Source: Amphibacillus marinus (lineage in GTDB: Bacteria > Bacillota > Bacilli > Bacillales > Amphibacillaceae). From it: a stretch of DNA of 64,000 nucleotides. The notes under the pieces were generated by a model that saw only the letters and a program-made list of their open reading frames with translations, did not search any database and was not told where the DNA came from. The DNA lies in the NCBI RefSeq assembly GCF_900110345.1, contig NZ_FODJ01000003.1:186001-250000 (forward strand). Direction: 5' to 3'. The first letter of the stretch is position 1. Every line of letters begins with the position of its first letter. This document shows, one piece after another, positions 28,856 through 38,061 of this stretch. Position numbers and translations under genes: made by a program.

Positions 28856-30115
28856 ATGAAAGTGCTTATTATTGGCAGTGGTGGGCGTGAGCACATGCTC
28901 GTTAAAAAGGTTAAGCAATCTGCTAAGGTAGCGGAGATTTTTGTTGCACCTGGTAATGCTGGAATTGCCGAGGATGCTAAATGTGTTGCGATTAAAGATG
29001 ATGCGGTCACTGAACTGCTGGCCTTTGCACAGGAGGCAGCAATTGATTGGACCATCGTTGGACCAGAAGTTCCATTAACTAAAGGTGTTGTTGATGCTTT
29101 CCGGTCAGCGGGCTTAAAGATCTTTGGACCAACTAAAGCGGCGGCCTTAATTGAAGGAAGTAAGGATTTCACCAAGGCACTAATGAAGAAGTATGCGATC
29201 CCAACCGCAGACTACCAGACATTTACTGACAGCGTAGCTGCGAAGAACTATGTTAAGGCTAAAGGCGCGCCAATTGTTATTAAAGCGGATGGATTGGCGG
29301 CTGGCAAGGGAGTCGTTGTTGCTCAAACTGAAGCTGATGCCGTTGCGGCCATTGATTTAATGCTAGAGGCAAATCACTTTGGTGATGCCGGTGCGCGCGT
29401 GGTTATTGAAGAATTTTTGGCTGGCACTGAGTTTTCTCTGTTTGCTTTTGTTCAGGGTGAAGCCGTTTATCCAATGATTCCAGCCCGTGACCATAAGCGT
29501 GCTTTCGATGGAGATCAAGGGCCTAATACTGGTGGAATGGGGGCATACGCGCCTGTACCTGATTTGGATCCACAGCATGTTCATTTCACTGTCGAGTCGA
29601 TTCTTAAACCGGTTGCTGCAGCAATGGTAGCGGAAGGACGTCCTTATAGCGGTGTCTTATACGCGGGCTTAATTGAAACTGATCAAGGTGTCAAAGTGAT
29701 TGAATTTAACGCCCGGTTTGGTGATCCTGAAACACAGGTTGTCCTGCCCTTACTCAAAAATGACTTGATTCAAGTGCTTGAGGATCTTGATGCTGGAAAA
29801 GATCCACAGCTAGCGTGGGCGGATGGTTATGCGATCGGTACCGTTGTTGCCTCAGCTGGCTATCCCGGTAATTACTTAAAGGGTAGCCCACTGCCTGATC
29901 TTCCAGCTGATCAAGAGTGTTACGTTATCCATGCAGGGACAGCGAACTCAGCTGATGGAACTTATATTGCGAATGGGGGAAGAGTTTTGCTTGTCGGATC
30001 GAAGCAGGCTACGCCCGAATTAGCACAACAGTATGTTTATCAATATTTAAGCGTGTTTAATCAAACAGAATCCTTTTTTTATCGAACCGATATTGGTTTT
30101 AAACCACGTATGTAA
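28856..30115 (+). CDS. purD: Phosphoribosylamine-glycine ligase
   Basis: ATP-grasp enzyme of 419 aa that couples glycine to phosphoribosylamine. G-G-R-E-H near the N-terminus, K-A-D-G-L-A-A-G-K-G-V near residue 145 and F-N-A-R-F-G-D-P-E-T-Q near 285 are diagnostic. It is the last gene of the operon; its final codons form one arm of the terminator. Confidence 0.97.
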   Translation: MKVLIIGSGGREHMLVKKVKQSAKVAEIFVAPGNAGIAEDAKCVAIKDDAVTELLAFAQEAAIDWTIVGPEVPLTKGVVDAFRSAGLKIFGPTKAAALIEGSKDFTKALMKKYAIPTADYQTFTDSVAAKNYVKAKGAPIVIKADGLAAGKGVVVAQTEADAVAAIDLMLEANHFGDAGARVVIEEFLAGTEFSLFAFVQGEAVYPMIPARDHKRAFDGDQGPNTGGMGAYAPVPDLDPQHVHFTVESILKPVAAAMVAEGRPYSGVLYAGLIETDQGVKVIEFNARFGDPETQVVLPLLKNDLIQVLEDLDAGKDPQLAWADGYAIGTVVASAGYPGNYLKGSPLPDLPADQECYVIHAGTANSADGTYIANGGRVLLVGSKQATPELAQQYVYQYLSVFNQTESFFYRTDIGFKPRM

Positions 30116-30141
30116 CTGGTCATACGTGGTTTTTGTTTTTT
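30103..30141 (+). terminator. Terminator of the pur operon
   Basis: ACCACGTATG (30103-30112) with CATACGTGGT (30121-30130), then TTTTGTTTTTTTA; overlaps the purD stop codon. Confidence 0.88.
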
Positions 30142-30275
30142 TATAGTGAGGTCATAGCAATTGGCAATGGTGAAATATCTACGAATTAGGTAGCTGGGTT
30201 TCTATAGCTGATAATAGTAAATATAAGCCATCTATGGTAAAGTGAATGTATAAACCAATGATGAGGAGGCTTTGT

Positions 30276-31070
30276 ATGCGTGACGAAAAGATACTAGAAT
30301 TAAAGAATTTATCAATAAGCTTTGGTGAGAAACATGTCTTAAAGAATATTAATCTATCCGTTAATCGCGGCCAAATAATAGGCTATATTGGTCCGAATGG
30401 TGCGGGAAAAAGTACAACGGTTAAGATTATTCTAGGTTTACTTGATAAGTTTCAAGGTGATGTGTATGTGTTTGATCAGAATATTCGGGGCGGAGCAGTG
30501 GATTACAAGCGGCGAATTGGTTACGTACCTGAAAATGGCGAAATTTACGAAGATTTAACAGCACTAGAATACATAAATTTTACAGGGCAAATGTATGGGC
30601 TGTCAGAAGAAGATATCACCTTAAAGCTTCAAGGCCTAATGGAAAAGTTTGAAATGGAGCAAGTCATTCATGCTAGAATTGGTACCTTCTCCAAAGGGAT
30701 GAAGCAGAAGTTGCTCATTATCGCGAGCTTAATACATGATCCTGATTTAATTTTTTTTGACGAGCCATTAAGTGGACTTGATGCAAATAGTGTCATGATT
30801 ATTAAAGAAATGATGGCACGGTTAGCGAAAGCAGGGAAGACAATCTTCTACTCATCGCATATCATGGATGTAGTCGAAAAAATTAGCGACCGGATCTTAT
30901 TACTAAACAATGGTGAAATCATGGCAGATGGTAGCTTTGAGGAGTTAAGGGCAAAGAATCAGGAAGGCTCTCTTGAACAGATCTTTAATCAATTAACGGG
31001 CTTTGATCAGCATGAGCAGCTCGCTCAGGATATTGTCGATATCGTTCATGGAGCTAATCGCTATGAATGA
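30276..31070 (+). CDS. ABC transporter ATP-binding protein (ABC-2 exporter type)
   Basis: ATPase of 264 aa with Walker A GPNGAGKST, a signature region F-S-K-G-M-K-Q-K and Walker B L-I-F-F-D-E-P-L-S-G-L-D, followed by S-S-H-I-M-D-V-V-E-K. This signature is typical of the ABC-2/CcmA-type exporters. ATG 30276 is 6 nt after GAGGAGG; the upstream ATG at 30246 is less likely. It overlaps the permease gene by 8 bp, so the two form one exporter of unknown cargo. Confidence 0.9.
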   Translation: MRDEKILELKNLSISFGEKHVLKNINLSVNRGQIIGYIGPNGAGKSTTVKIILGLLDKFQGDVYVFDQNIRGGAVDYKRRIGYVPENGEIYEDLTALEYINFTGQMYGLSEEDITLKLQGLMEKFEMEQVIHARIGTFSKGMKQKLLIIASLIHDPDLIFFDEPLSGLDANSVMIIKEMMARLAKAGKTIFYSSHIMDVVEKISDRILLLNNGEIMADGSFEELRAKNQEGSLEQIFNQLTGFDQHEQLAQDIVDIVHGANRYE

Positions 31071-32673
31071 GGTATTTACATTAAAGATTCTGGATCGCTT
31101 TAAGTCTCTCTTTAAGTTACTAAAGGTAGATTACGCTAGTCTACGGCTAATTATAAAGTTTAAGCTAATGATGGATCAACGTCGTGTGCCAACCATTTTG
31201 CAAGATGGAAACAGAAGAGCGAAGCCAATGATTAGCCCGTTTGTAAAATCGTTATTGATTTATGCCCTTTATGGCTTGTTTATTATCCCTTTCTTAGTTA
31301 TGGGAGAGCAGTATCTTTTTCAGATGAGTATTGTCTTTGCAATGATGATGTTTATCTTAATCACATCTATGATTTCGGATTTTTCTTCGGTGTTGCTAGA
31401 CGTCAGGGATAAAGTTGTCCTTGATACCAAACCAGTTGATGCGCGGACGCTTTCGATTGCTAAGGCCACCCATATTGTCATTTATATGACGCAACTAACA
31501 GGGGCATTTCTTGCGATTCCATTTGTTGTCAGTAGTCTTGTGAACGGGTTGGTGTTTAGTCTCTTATTCCTAATTGCAATTATTTTAATTAGTATATTTT
31601 GTATTGTGTCGACAGCGCTCTTTTATATGATTGTCTTAAAGTATTTTGATGGGGAGAAGCTTAAAAGTTTTATTAATGCCATTCAGATCTTTTTGACGAT
31701 TGGCTTAGCAGTCGGCTATCAACTATTTGTCCAAATGTTTAATTTCGTTGATTTTAATTACACGATTAATTGGTCTTGGTGGCATTTATTTTTACCGCCG
31801 CTTTGGTTTAGTGCACCATTTGAGATGATTTTGATTGAACAATATACAGGTGAGTTTATTTTAGCTACTATTATAGCGGTAACTCTTCCGTCAGTTTTGT
31901 TGGCTATTTATATTAAGTTTATACCAACCTTTGAGCGCAATTTACAGAAATTAATGAGTTCCTCTTCAATAAGGAAGCCTAAAAAGGACCGGTTGAGTAA
32001 TTGGCTGGCTAAGCTGGTTAGTCGGAATAAGCAAGAGCAGGCCATGTTTGGCTTGGCACGTTCTATGCTCCGACACGAACGAGAATTTAAATTAAAGGTC
32101 TATCCATCTTTAGGTCTATCTGCGGTTTTCCCGATCTTTTTCCTAATTTACTTTGAATCAATGTTGGAAACAGGTAGTTATCAATATGGTTATTTGTATG
32201 GCTATTTCGCTGTCCTTATGGTACCTCAAGTAGTATATATGTTGAAATATTCGAGTAAAGCAAAAGGGTCTTGGATTTATCGGGTTGTACCAGTTAAGGA
32301 TGTTAAGTTGTATTATCGGGCAACATTAAAAGCGTTTATAATCCAATTATATCTTCCCATTGTGTTATTAATTACTCTAGTCAATGTCTATCTAACAGGT
32401 CCAAGTGTCCTTATTCATTTTGCGGTCATTTTGTTGACAGGGAGCTTGTTTATGGTTATATGCTATTTAACAATTAATCAGGAAAGATACCCTTTCTCTG
32501 TGCCATTTACACTCATGGAAACGGCTAATACCGTAAATATGTTTTTGGCATTGCTTATTGCAGGTGCTATGGGTATTGCCCATTTCCTAATTAGTATGGT
32601 GCCATTTGGAGTCTATGGTTATGTTGTTCTGTTAATTGTGATACATTACTATGTCTGGAAAAAAACCTTGTAA
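31063..32673 (+). CDS. ABC exporter membrane protein
   Basis: Polytopic membrane protein of 536 aa with roughly ten to twelve hydrophobic segments in two halves, separated by a basic cytoplasmic loop near residues 290-340 (K-L-M-S-S-S-S-I-R-K-P-K-K). I do not recognise a named family with certainty; the coupling to the upstream ATPase (ATGA-type overlap) and layout make it the permease partner. ATG 31063 has GGAG upstream. Confidence 0.75.
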   Translation: MNEVFTLKILDRFKSLFKLLKVDYASLRLIIKFKLMMDQRRVPTILQDGNRRAKPMISPFVKSLLIYALYGLFIIPFLVMGEQYLFQMSIVFAMMMFILITSMISDFSSVLLDVRDKVVLDTKPVDARTLSIAKATHIVIYMTQLTGAFLAIPFVVSSLVNGLVFSLLFLIAIILISIFCIVSTALFYMIVLKYFDGEKLKSFINAIQIFLTIGLAVGYQLFVQMFNFVDFNYTINWSWWHLFLPPLWFSAPFEMILIEQYTGEFILATIIAVTLPSVLLAIYIKFIPTFERNLQKLMSSSSIRKPKKDRLSNWLAKLVSRNKQEQAMFGLARSMLRHEREFKLKVYPSLGLSAVFPIFFLIYFESMLETGSYQYGYLYGYFAVLMVPQVVYMLKYSSKAKGSWIYRVVPVKDVKLYYRATLKAFIIQLYLPIVLLITLVNVYLTGPSVLIHFAVILLTGSLFMVICYLTINQERYPFSVPFTLMETANTVNMFLALLIAGAMGIAHFLISMVPFGVYGYVVLLIVIHYYVWKKTL

Positions 32674-32683
32674 TTTTATTGAG

Positions 32684-32718
32684 AATCGCTGTCTGAAAAC
32701 AGACGGCGATTTTTTTTG
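32684..32718 (+). terminator. Terminator after ABC exporter
   Basis: AATCGCTGTCTG with CAGACGGCGATT, loop AAAA, then T8. Confidence 0.9.
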
Positions 32719-32733
32719 TGTGGAGTAATTGGT

Positions 32734-33290
32734 GTTTTGCGTTAACGAGGTGGTGAAATACTCGTCTATATTAACACAACCGCGCTTTGCGTAAACGAAG
32801 CAGAGGAATCACTCGTCCAAATTAACGCACCCGGGCTTTGCGTTAACGAAGCAGAGTAATCCCTTGTCCAAATTAACGCACCCGGGCTTTGCGTCAACGA
32901 GGCGGTGAGATGTCTTGTCCATATTAACGCACCCGCGCTTTGCGTAAACGAAGCAGAGTAATCCCTTGTCTATATTAACGCACCCGGGCTTTGCGTAAAC
33001 GAAGCAGAGTAATCCCTTGTCCAAATTAACGCAACTGCGCTTTGCGTTAACAAAGCGGTGAGATGTCTTGTCCATATTAACGCACCCGGGCTTTGCGTTA
33101 ACGAGGCGGTGAGATGTCTTGTCCATATTAACGCACCCGCACTTTGCGTTAACGAAGCGGTAAGATCACTTGTCTATATTAACACACCCGCGCTTTGCGT
33201 AAACGAAGCAGAGTAATCCCTTGTCTATATTAACGCACCCGCACTTTTCATTAACAAAGCGCAGCAATCTCTAACTCTCGTTAATTAACC
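32734..33290. repeat. 51-bp tandem repeat array, about 11 copies
   Basis: The CTTTGCG landmark recurs at 32785, 32836, 32887, 32938, 32989, 33040, 33091, 33142 and 33193, always 51 bp apart, with degenerate copies at both ends. Each unit carries TGCGTTAA (or TGCGTAAA) and TTAACGCA, so neighbouring units can form hairpins around CCCGGGCTT. Two sub-types alternate irregularly: one with AGCAGAGTAATCCCTTGTC and one with GGCGGTGAGATGTCTTGTC. Confidence 0.95.
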
Positions 33291-33328
33291 AAGCAAGTAT
33301 CTTAATTTAAAAAATCTAGCAAGAAAAA

Positions 33329-33361
33329 ATGAGCAAAATCAAATTAATTGATTTTGCTCAT
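33329..33361. terminator. Terminator of licH (works in both directions)
   Basis: Perfect 14-bp stem ATGAGCAAAATCAA / TTGATTTTGCTCAT with A and T runs on either side. Confidence 0.88.
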
Positions 33362-33367
33362 GCTTTT

Positions 33368-34684
33368 TTATTGATGAAATTGAGGTAAATGCTCTTTGTG
33401 AGCTTCCATCATCTCATCAACAATTTGCTTGGCAATTGTGTCAGATGGAGTTAATGGGTTAATCGATAATGCGAGTACGGCTTTATCATAATCACCTGTT
33501 ACTGCTGCTTCAGCACTAATGCGTTCAAAGGATTTAATTTGTTGCACAAGTCCGCGAACAGCAACTGGAAGGTCACCAATAGAAATTGGTTTTGGTCCTT
33601 CCTTGGTAATGATACAGCTCACTTCAACTGCTGAGTCATCAGGAAGGCTAGCAATAGCCCCATTGTTACGTGTGTTTACTGGCTGAATATCTCGTTTATC
33701 GTTATAGATTGAGGTAATCAGTCTAACGGCAGCATCTGAATAATAGGCGCCACCACGTTCTTCTAATTGAGGTGGTTTAATGTTTAAGTTAGGATCTTTG
33801 TATAGTTCAAATAATTCCTTCTCAAGTTGAAGTACGACCTCAGCGCGTGTTCCTTTTTCTTCTGCTTCTTTTTTCGTTTTTTCAAGCATTTCACGAGATT
33901 TGTAGTAATAGTTGTGATATGGACAAGTAAGTGCATTTAAACCGCGAATAAATTCTGGTTCCCAGCCAAGTCCTTTCACGTTTTTAACAAAGCTTGTATT
34001 CTCAGGGTTAGTTAGCATATCAATAACTTTTTCCTTGACGCTTACGCCATCTAAGTAAACATCTAAGCCATAAACCATATGATTTAAGCCGGCGAAGTCA
34101 ATATGCACGCGCTCGTGCTCTACTTCTAAAAGCTTAGCAATACCCATTTCAATTCCAATTGGTACGTTACAAAGGCCAATCACCTTTTCGATATTCGTAT
34201 AGCGTAAGACAGCCTCTGTTACCATTCCAGCAGGATTAGTAAAGTTAATTAGCCAGGCATCTGGACATAGACGCTCCATATCGTTGCAAATATCAATAAT
34301 CACTGGGATTGTCCGTAGGCCTTTAAATAAGCCACCTGGTCCATTTGTTTCTTGACCAAGCACATCATATTTTAACGGAATACGCTCATCCTTGGCACGT
34401 GCCTCAAGTAACCCGACCCTGAATTGAGTCGTTACGAAATCAGCATCCTTTAATGCAACCTCACGATCTAATGTTAAATGTACTTCAATTGGTAAACCAG
34501 CCTTTTCAACCATTCTTTTTGCTAGATTTCCAACGATTTCAAGTTTTTCTTTTCCAGCTTCAATATCCACTAACCATAGTTCAGTAAGTGGGAACTCGTC
34601 ATAACGTTTAATAAATCCCTCAATAAGTTCTGGTGTATAACTTGATCCGCCACCAATTGTAGCGACCTTAAGTCCTTTAGCCAT
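33368..34684 (-). CDS. licH: 6-phospho-beta-glucosidase, GH4 family
   Basis: NAD- and Mn-dependent glycosidase of 438 aa that splits phosphorylated beta-glucosides taken up by a PTS. The Rossmann start I-G-G-G-S-S-Y-T-P-E, the metal-ligand block G-L-C-N-V-P near residue 170, the N-F-T-N-P-A-G motif and G-L-N-H-M near 200 are typical of the GH4 LicH/CelF group. ATG 34684 follows GGAGG. No PTS genes adjoin it. A cre-like site lies about 80 bp upstream of the start. Confidence 0.93.
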   Translation of the reverse strand: MAKGLKVATIGGGSSYTPELIEGFIKRYDEFPLTELWLVDIEAGKEKLEIVGNLAKRMVEKAGLPIEVHLTLDREVALKDADFVTTQFRVGLLEARAKDERIPLKYDVLGQETNGPGGLFKGLRTIPVIIDICNDMERLCPDAWLINFTNPAGMVTEAVLRYTNIEKVIGLCNVPIGIEMGIAKLLEVEHERVHIDFAGLNHMVYGLDVYLDGVSVKEKVIDMLTNPENTSFVKNVKGLGWEPEFIRGLNALTCPYHNYYYKSREMLEKTKKEAEEKGTRAEVVLQLEKELFELYKDPNLNIKPPQLEERGGAYYSDAAVRLITSIYNDKRDIQPVNTRNNGAIASLPDDSAVEVSCIITKEGPKPISIGDLPVAVRGLVQQIKSFERISAEAAVTGDYDKAVLALSINPLTPSDTIAKQIVDEMMEAHKEHLPQFHQ

Positions 34685-34764
34685 GTAAATGCCTCCAATT
34701 AGTTTGTTATGTTTTTTTACAATGTTAGTGTAACGTGTTTAAGTGATATAAGCTAGTCATTTGC

Positions 34765-34778
34765 TGATAACGGTATCA
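34765..34778. promoter_or_regulatory. Catabolite-responsive element (cre) candidate
   Basis: TGATAACGGTATCA is palindromic and matches TGWAANCGNTNWCA at all but one position; a CcpA site would suit licH. Confidence 0.6.
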
Positions 34779-34943
34779 TTTAACGTGATAAGTCACTAGT
34801 TTTTTAAAAGGAACAGGGTGTTTTTTTAGACGAGCTTACCGATACTGGAATCTTTAGAAAAAGCGCAAGCGAACCTCAGCAAACTTTGGTATACTTTAAG
34901 TGAAGCATAAACATACATATAATTTTAGAGGTAGGTAATCAAC

Positions 34944-35975
34944 ATGATGAAAAGAAGATCCTTAGTTTTTATAGCAATTTTATTTATTCTATTAAGTGGC
35001 TGTAATAATGATGCAGAAGCAAACGAGAGTGACGAGCATGCTGGCAAGTCATTTAATCGGGAGTCTGTTGAAAGTCATATTTATTATCCGCTCACAGGTC
35101 TGCAAGCAAACTTGGAACCAACAAATCGAATTGTTAGTGTAATGGTTAATAATCATCCTGCTGCCCGTCCGCAAACAGGCTTGTCAAAAGCCGATATTGT
35201 CTTTGAAATTCTAGCTGAAGGCCAGACGACGCGTTTCTTAGCTATGTTTCATAGTGAGGTTCCAGAAGTAGTTGGGCCAGTTCGCTCTGCTCGTCCGTAT
35301 TATTTTAATTTAGCGAATGATTATAATGCTTTATATGTTTACCATGGTGCTGCTAATTTTATTGAAGATATGTTAAGAGCTGGTGCGGCAGACCATTTGA
35401 ATGGTGCATACTATGATAATGATGGGAATTTATTTAAGCGTGAGTCGTTTCGCGTTGCTCCTCATAATTCTTATTTGCAATTTAATGCAGTGGCGGATGT
35501 GGCGATTAATCAAGGTTACCAAATGGAAGCCAGCTATCAGTCACTTGATTTTCTAACAGCAGAAGAGATTTCTGAGTTACAGGGTGAAGCAGCAACTGAT
35601 ATTTCATTAATGTATGGACAAGAGTCGGTCCGGTATCTCTATGATGAACCAGCTGAAAAATACTTACGCTTTAGTGCTGGGCAACAAACGATTGAACTAA
35701 CAGATGAAACACCGATCCAACTAGATAATGTTTTTATTATTGAAACTACTCATCAGGTTGTTGATCAAGAAGGTAGACGTGAAGTGGATTTACAATCTGG
35801 TGGGAACGCCCTGTTACTGCAAAAGGGGCAGCTACAACGGATTCAATGGGAAAACCAAGGAGGTAGGCTGATTCCGGTTAGAGAGGGTGAGCCAGTCGGT
35901 TTGGTCCCAGGACAGACTTGGGTTAATGTCATTCCAACAGATCCAGGATTGTCAGGTGTAACAGGATTAGAATAG
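34944..35975 (+). CDS. yerB: DUF3048 lipoprotein YerB
   Basis: Secreted lipoprotein of 343 aa. Lipobox L-S-G-C places the lipidated Cys near residue 20. The DUF3048 domain begins near residue 50 (Y-P-L-T-G) and includes V-M-V-N-N-H-P-x-A-R-P-Q-x-G-L and G-P-V-R-S-A-R, which resemble YerB of B. subtilis; the function is not known. ATG 34944 follows GAGGTAGG. It is 12 bp ahead of yerC. Confidence 0.92.
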   Translation: MMKRRSLVFIAILFILLSGCNNDAEANESDEHAGKSFNRESVESHIYYPLTGLQANLEPTNRIVSVMVNNHPAARPQTGLSKADIVFEILAEGQTTRFLAMFHSEVPEVVGPVRSARPYYFNLANDYNALYVYHGAANFIEDMLRAGAADHLNGAYYDNDGNLFKRESFRVAPHNSYLQFNAVADVAINQGYQMEASYQSLDFLTAEEISELQGEAATDISLMYGQESVRYLYDEPAEKYLRFSAGQQTIELTDETPIQLDNVFIIETTHQVVDQEGRREVDLQSGGNALLLQKGQLQRIQWENQGGRLIPVREGEPVGLVPGQTWVNVIPTDPGLSGVTGLE

Positions 35976-35987
35976 GGGGATTAAACA

Positions 35988-36299
35988 ATGCAAATTGATA
36001 AACTGCGTGGTGAGCAATTGGATCAATTATTTGATGCGATGTTAACCTTGAAAAATCGTGAAGAATGCTATCAATTTTTTGATGATATTGCCACGATGAA
36101 TGAGATCCAAGCTTTAAGTCAACGGCTGACAGTGGCAAAGATGCTCCATGAAGGGCAGACTTATCATGCAATTGTGGAGAAGTCACATGCTTCAACCACA
36201 ACTATTTCGCGAGTGAAGCGTTGTTTAACCTATGGAAGTGGTGGTTATCAGACAGTGCTCGAACGTTTAGCAAAGCAAGGGGGAGAAGTAAATGGTTAG
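35988..36299 (+). CDS. yerC: TrpR-like DNA-binding protein YerC/YecD
   Basis: Protein of 103 aa with the TrpR/YerC-YecD fold: N-E-I-Q-A-L-S-Q-R-L-x-V-A-K-M-L then a helix-turn-helix ending S-x-x-T-T-T-I-S-R-V-K-R-C-L. Probably a transcriptional regulator; targets are unknown. AGGGGGA precedes the ATG. It overlaps the next gene by 8 bp. Confidence 0.9.
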   Translation: MQIDKLRGEQLDQLFDAMLTLKNREECYQFFDDIATMNEIQALSQRLTVAKMLHEGQTYHAIVEKSHASTTTISRVKRCLTYGSGGYQTVLERLAKQGGEVNG

Positions 36300-37278
36300 A
36301 TTCGGAGTGATTGGGACAAATTGGATTACTGAACGGTTCCTTAGTGCAGCTGCTGAAGTTGATGACTTTCAGCTAACGGCTGTTTATTCAAGAACAGAAA
36401 AGAAAGCACAGGCTTTTGCAGAGCAATATCAGATTGCACATACATTTACTGATCTGATTGAGTTTGCGCAAAGTGACAGGTTTGATGCCGTTTATATTGC
36501 GAGTCCGACAGCCCTTCATGCTAGTCAATCAATTTGTTGTTTGGAAAATGGCAAGCATGTATTAGTTGAAAAACCAATTGCATCAAATCAAGCAGAATTT
36601 GAGCGAATGGTAGAAGCTGCTAAGTCAAATCAAGTTTTGCTTATGGAGGCTTTGAAAACGACACATGTTCCTAACTTTACCGTTATTAAAGAGCAGCTTG
36701 AACGAATTGGCCCCGTGCGTCGGGTTGTGGCCAATTTCTGCCAATATAGCTCTGACTATGACGCTTTTAAAGAAGGTATTGTCTTAAATGCATTTAAACC
36801 AGAGTTGTCGAATGGTGCCCTTATGGACCTGGGTGTTTACACGGCATACCCTTGTGTAGCATTATTTGGTGAGCCTGAATCGGTTCATGCCGACGTCTAT
36901 CTGCTGTCTTCTGGTGTTGATGCCCACGGTACCATGACGCTCAAATACCCAGGACTCATTGTTGACTTAATGTTTTCTAAAATTACCACCTCCAGAATTC
37001 CATCAGAAATTCAAGGTGAGCGTGGCACCATTACAATTGATAAGCTAAGTAACATGACGGGCTTAACCCGAATTGATATGGATGGAACAAGCACAGACAT
37101 TGCAGTATATCAAAAAGAAGCAACCATGTACTATGAGCTCGATCACTTTGTTAAACTTATTCTTGCCGGTCAAACAGAGAGTGGAACAAACAGCTTTGCT
37201 ACTTCACGCCAGACCATACGTGTGCTCGATCGAGCCCGTGCGTCAGTGGGCCTTGTTTTTCCTGCTGATCAAACGTAG
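36292..37278 (+). CDS. Gfo/Idh/MocA family oxidoreductase
   Basis: NAD(P)-dependent oxidoreductase of 328 aa. The N-terminal Rossmann fold (F-G-V-I-G-T-N-W-I), A-S-P-T-A-L-H, the E-K-P-I-A catalytic-lysine motif near residue 96 and the D-L-G-V-Y motif near 182 are typical. The substrate, likely a sugar or polyol, is unknown. It is translationally coupled to yerC, an arrangement not present in B. subtilis. Confidence 0.88.
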   Translation: MVRFGVIGTNWITERFLSAAAEVDDFQLTAVYSRTEKKAQAFAEQYQIAHTFTDLIEFAQSDRFDAVYIASPTALHASQSICCLENGKHVLVEKPIASNQAEFERMVEAAKSNQVLLMEALKTTHVPNFTVIKEQLERIGPVRRVVANFCQYSSDYDAFKEGIVLNAFKPELSNGALMDLGVYTAYPCVALFGEPESVHADVYLLSSGVDAHGTMTLKYPGLIVDLMFSKITTSRIPSEIQGERGTITIDKLSNMTGLTRIDMDGTSTDIAVYQKEATMYYELDHFVKLILAGQTESGTNSFATSRQTIRVLDRARASVGLVFPADQT

Positions 37279-37288
37279 GGGTAAATGG

Positions 37289-37855
37289 TTATATTGATGA
37301 ATATTTATTGCTCCCAGGACGTTTTTTGATCTCGCTCCAGCAAGCAATTGCCTCCCGGTGTCTTTTTCCTTTGTTCTTAGGGTCAGCAAAAAAGTCACGA
37401 ATAAATTGATTGTATTCAAATTGAGGGCCGATTTCTTGCTGGTATGCGGGATCTTCTTTTCGCTCCTGCTCTTGATACCAAGCAGCTACAGCATCGCGAT
37501 AGGTTTTTCCAATGTTACTTTTAAAATAGTTTTGAATATATGTAGAAAAATGAAAAGTAGGAATAACGGTCTTGAAAAAAGCTCTTACGTGTTGACTACA
37601 GCGATGATCATCACTAATAATTGTATCCAAACTTAATTGAGTCTCTGCTTTCGATTGACTACTTGGCCTTGGTTTTCTAATCGGTTCTTTTATTTCTCCT
37701 GACCGAAGAAAAGTTTCAATTCTCTCCGCAAGCTCTACTTTTGAACCAGTAGCACTTATGCCATACTGTCTACAAAATGATTGCAACTCTTTTTTTAACC
37801 AATAAAACTCCTTGAAATGATCTATACTAATTGCTCTTGTTAGGTTTTGCCTCAA
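37289..37855 (-). CDS. SAP domain-containing protein (DUF6434)
   Basis: 188-aa protein with an N-terminal SAP-like motif (residues about 12-50: F-Y-W-L-K-K-E-L-Q-S-F-C-R-x-Y-G-I-x-x-x-G-x-K-x-E-L-x-x-R-I), which may bind nucleic acid, and a C-terminal DUF6434 region ending W-x-x-x-K. An ATG exists at 37870, but GGAGG inside that frame places the start on TTG 37855, giving the M-R-Q-N-L-T N-terminus usual for the family. It converges on the oxidoreductase gene. Confidence 0.85.
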   Translation of the reverse strand: MRQNLTRAISIDHFKEFYWLKKELQSFCRQYGISATGSKVELAERIETFLRSGEIKEPIRKPRPSSQSKAETQLSLDTIISDDHRCSQHVRAFFKTVIPTFHFSTYIQNYFKSNIGKTYRDAVAAWYQEQERKEDPAYQQEIGPQFEYNQFIRDFFADPKNKGKRHREAIACWSEIKKRPGSNKYSSI

Positions 37856-38061
37856 TGTTAATACCTCCATATTTACTTTATCATAGAACTAATGTTCTTG
37901 TTTGTCAAAAAAATGCTGTTATTTTAAAAATAGAATAGCAATAAGTTTAAAAATTGATATTCGAAAAACAGCAATAAAACTTCACCGTTTAATGGCTGTT
38001 TTTGTTATACTTAGAGATAGAAAATTTTTAAATCAATTAGCTAGAAAAGATAGGGGGCTTC

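Noticed and set aside
32809-33126. 105-codon minus-strand open frame made of 17-residue repeats
   Set aside because: It is a by-product of the 51-bp array (51 = 3 x 17). Flanking repeat copies contain stops in the same frame, there is no ribosome binding site, and it ends arbitrarily within a repeat.
32734-33290. CRISPR array
   Set aside because: The units are similar along their full 51 bp with no unique spacers, and no cas genes are nearby.
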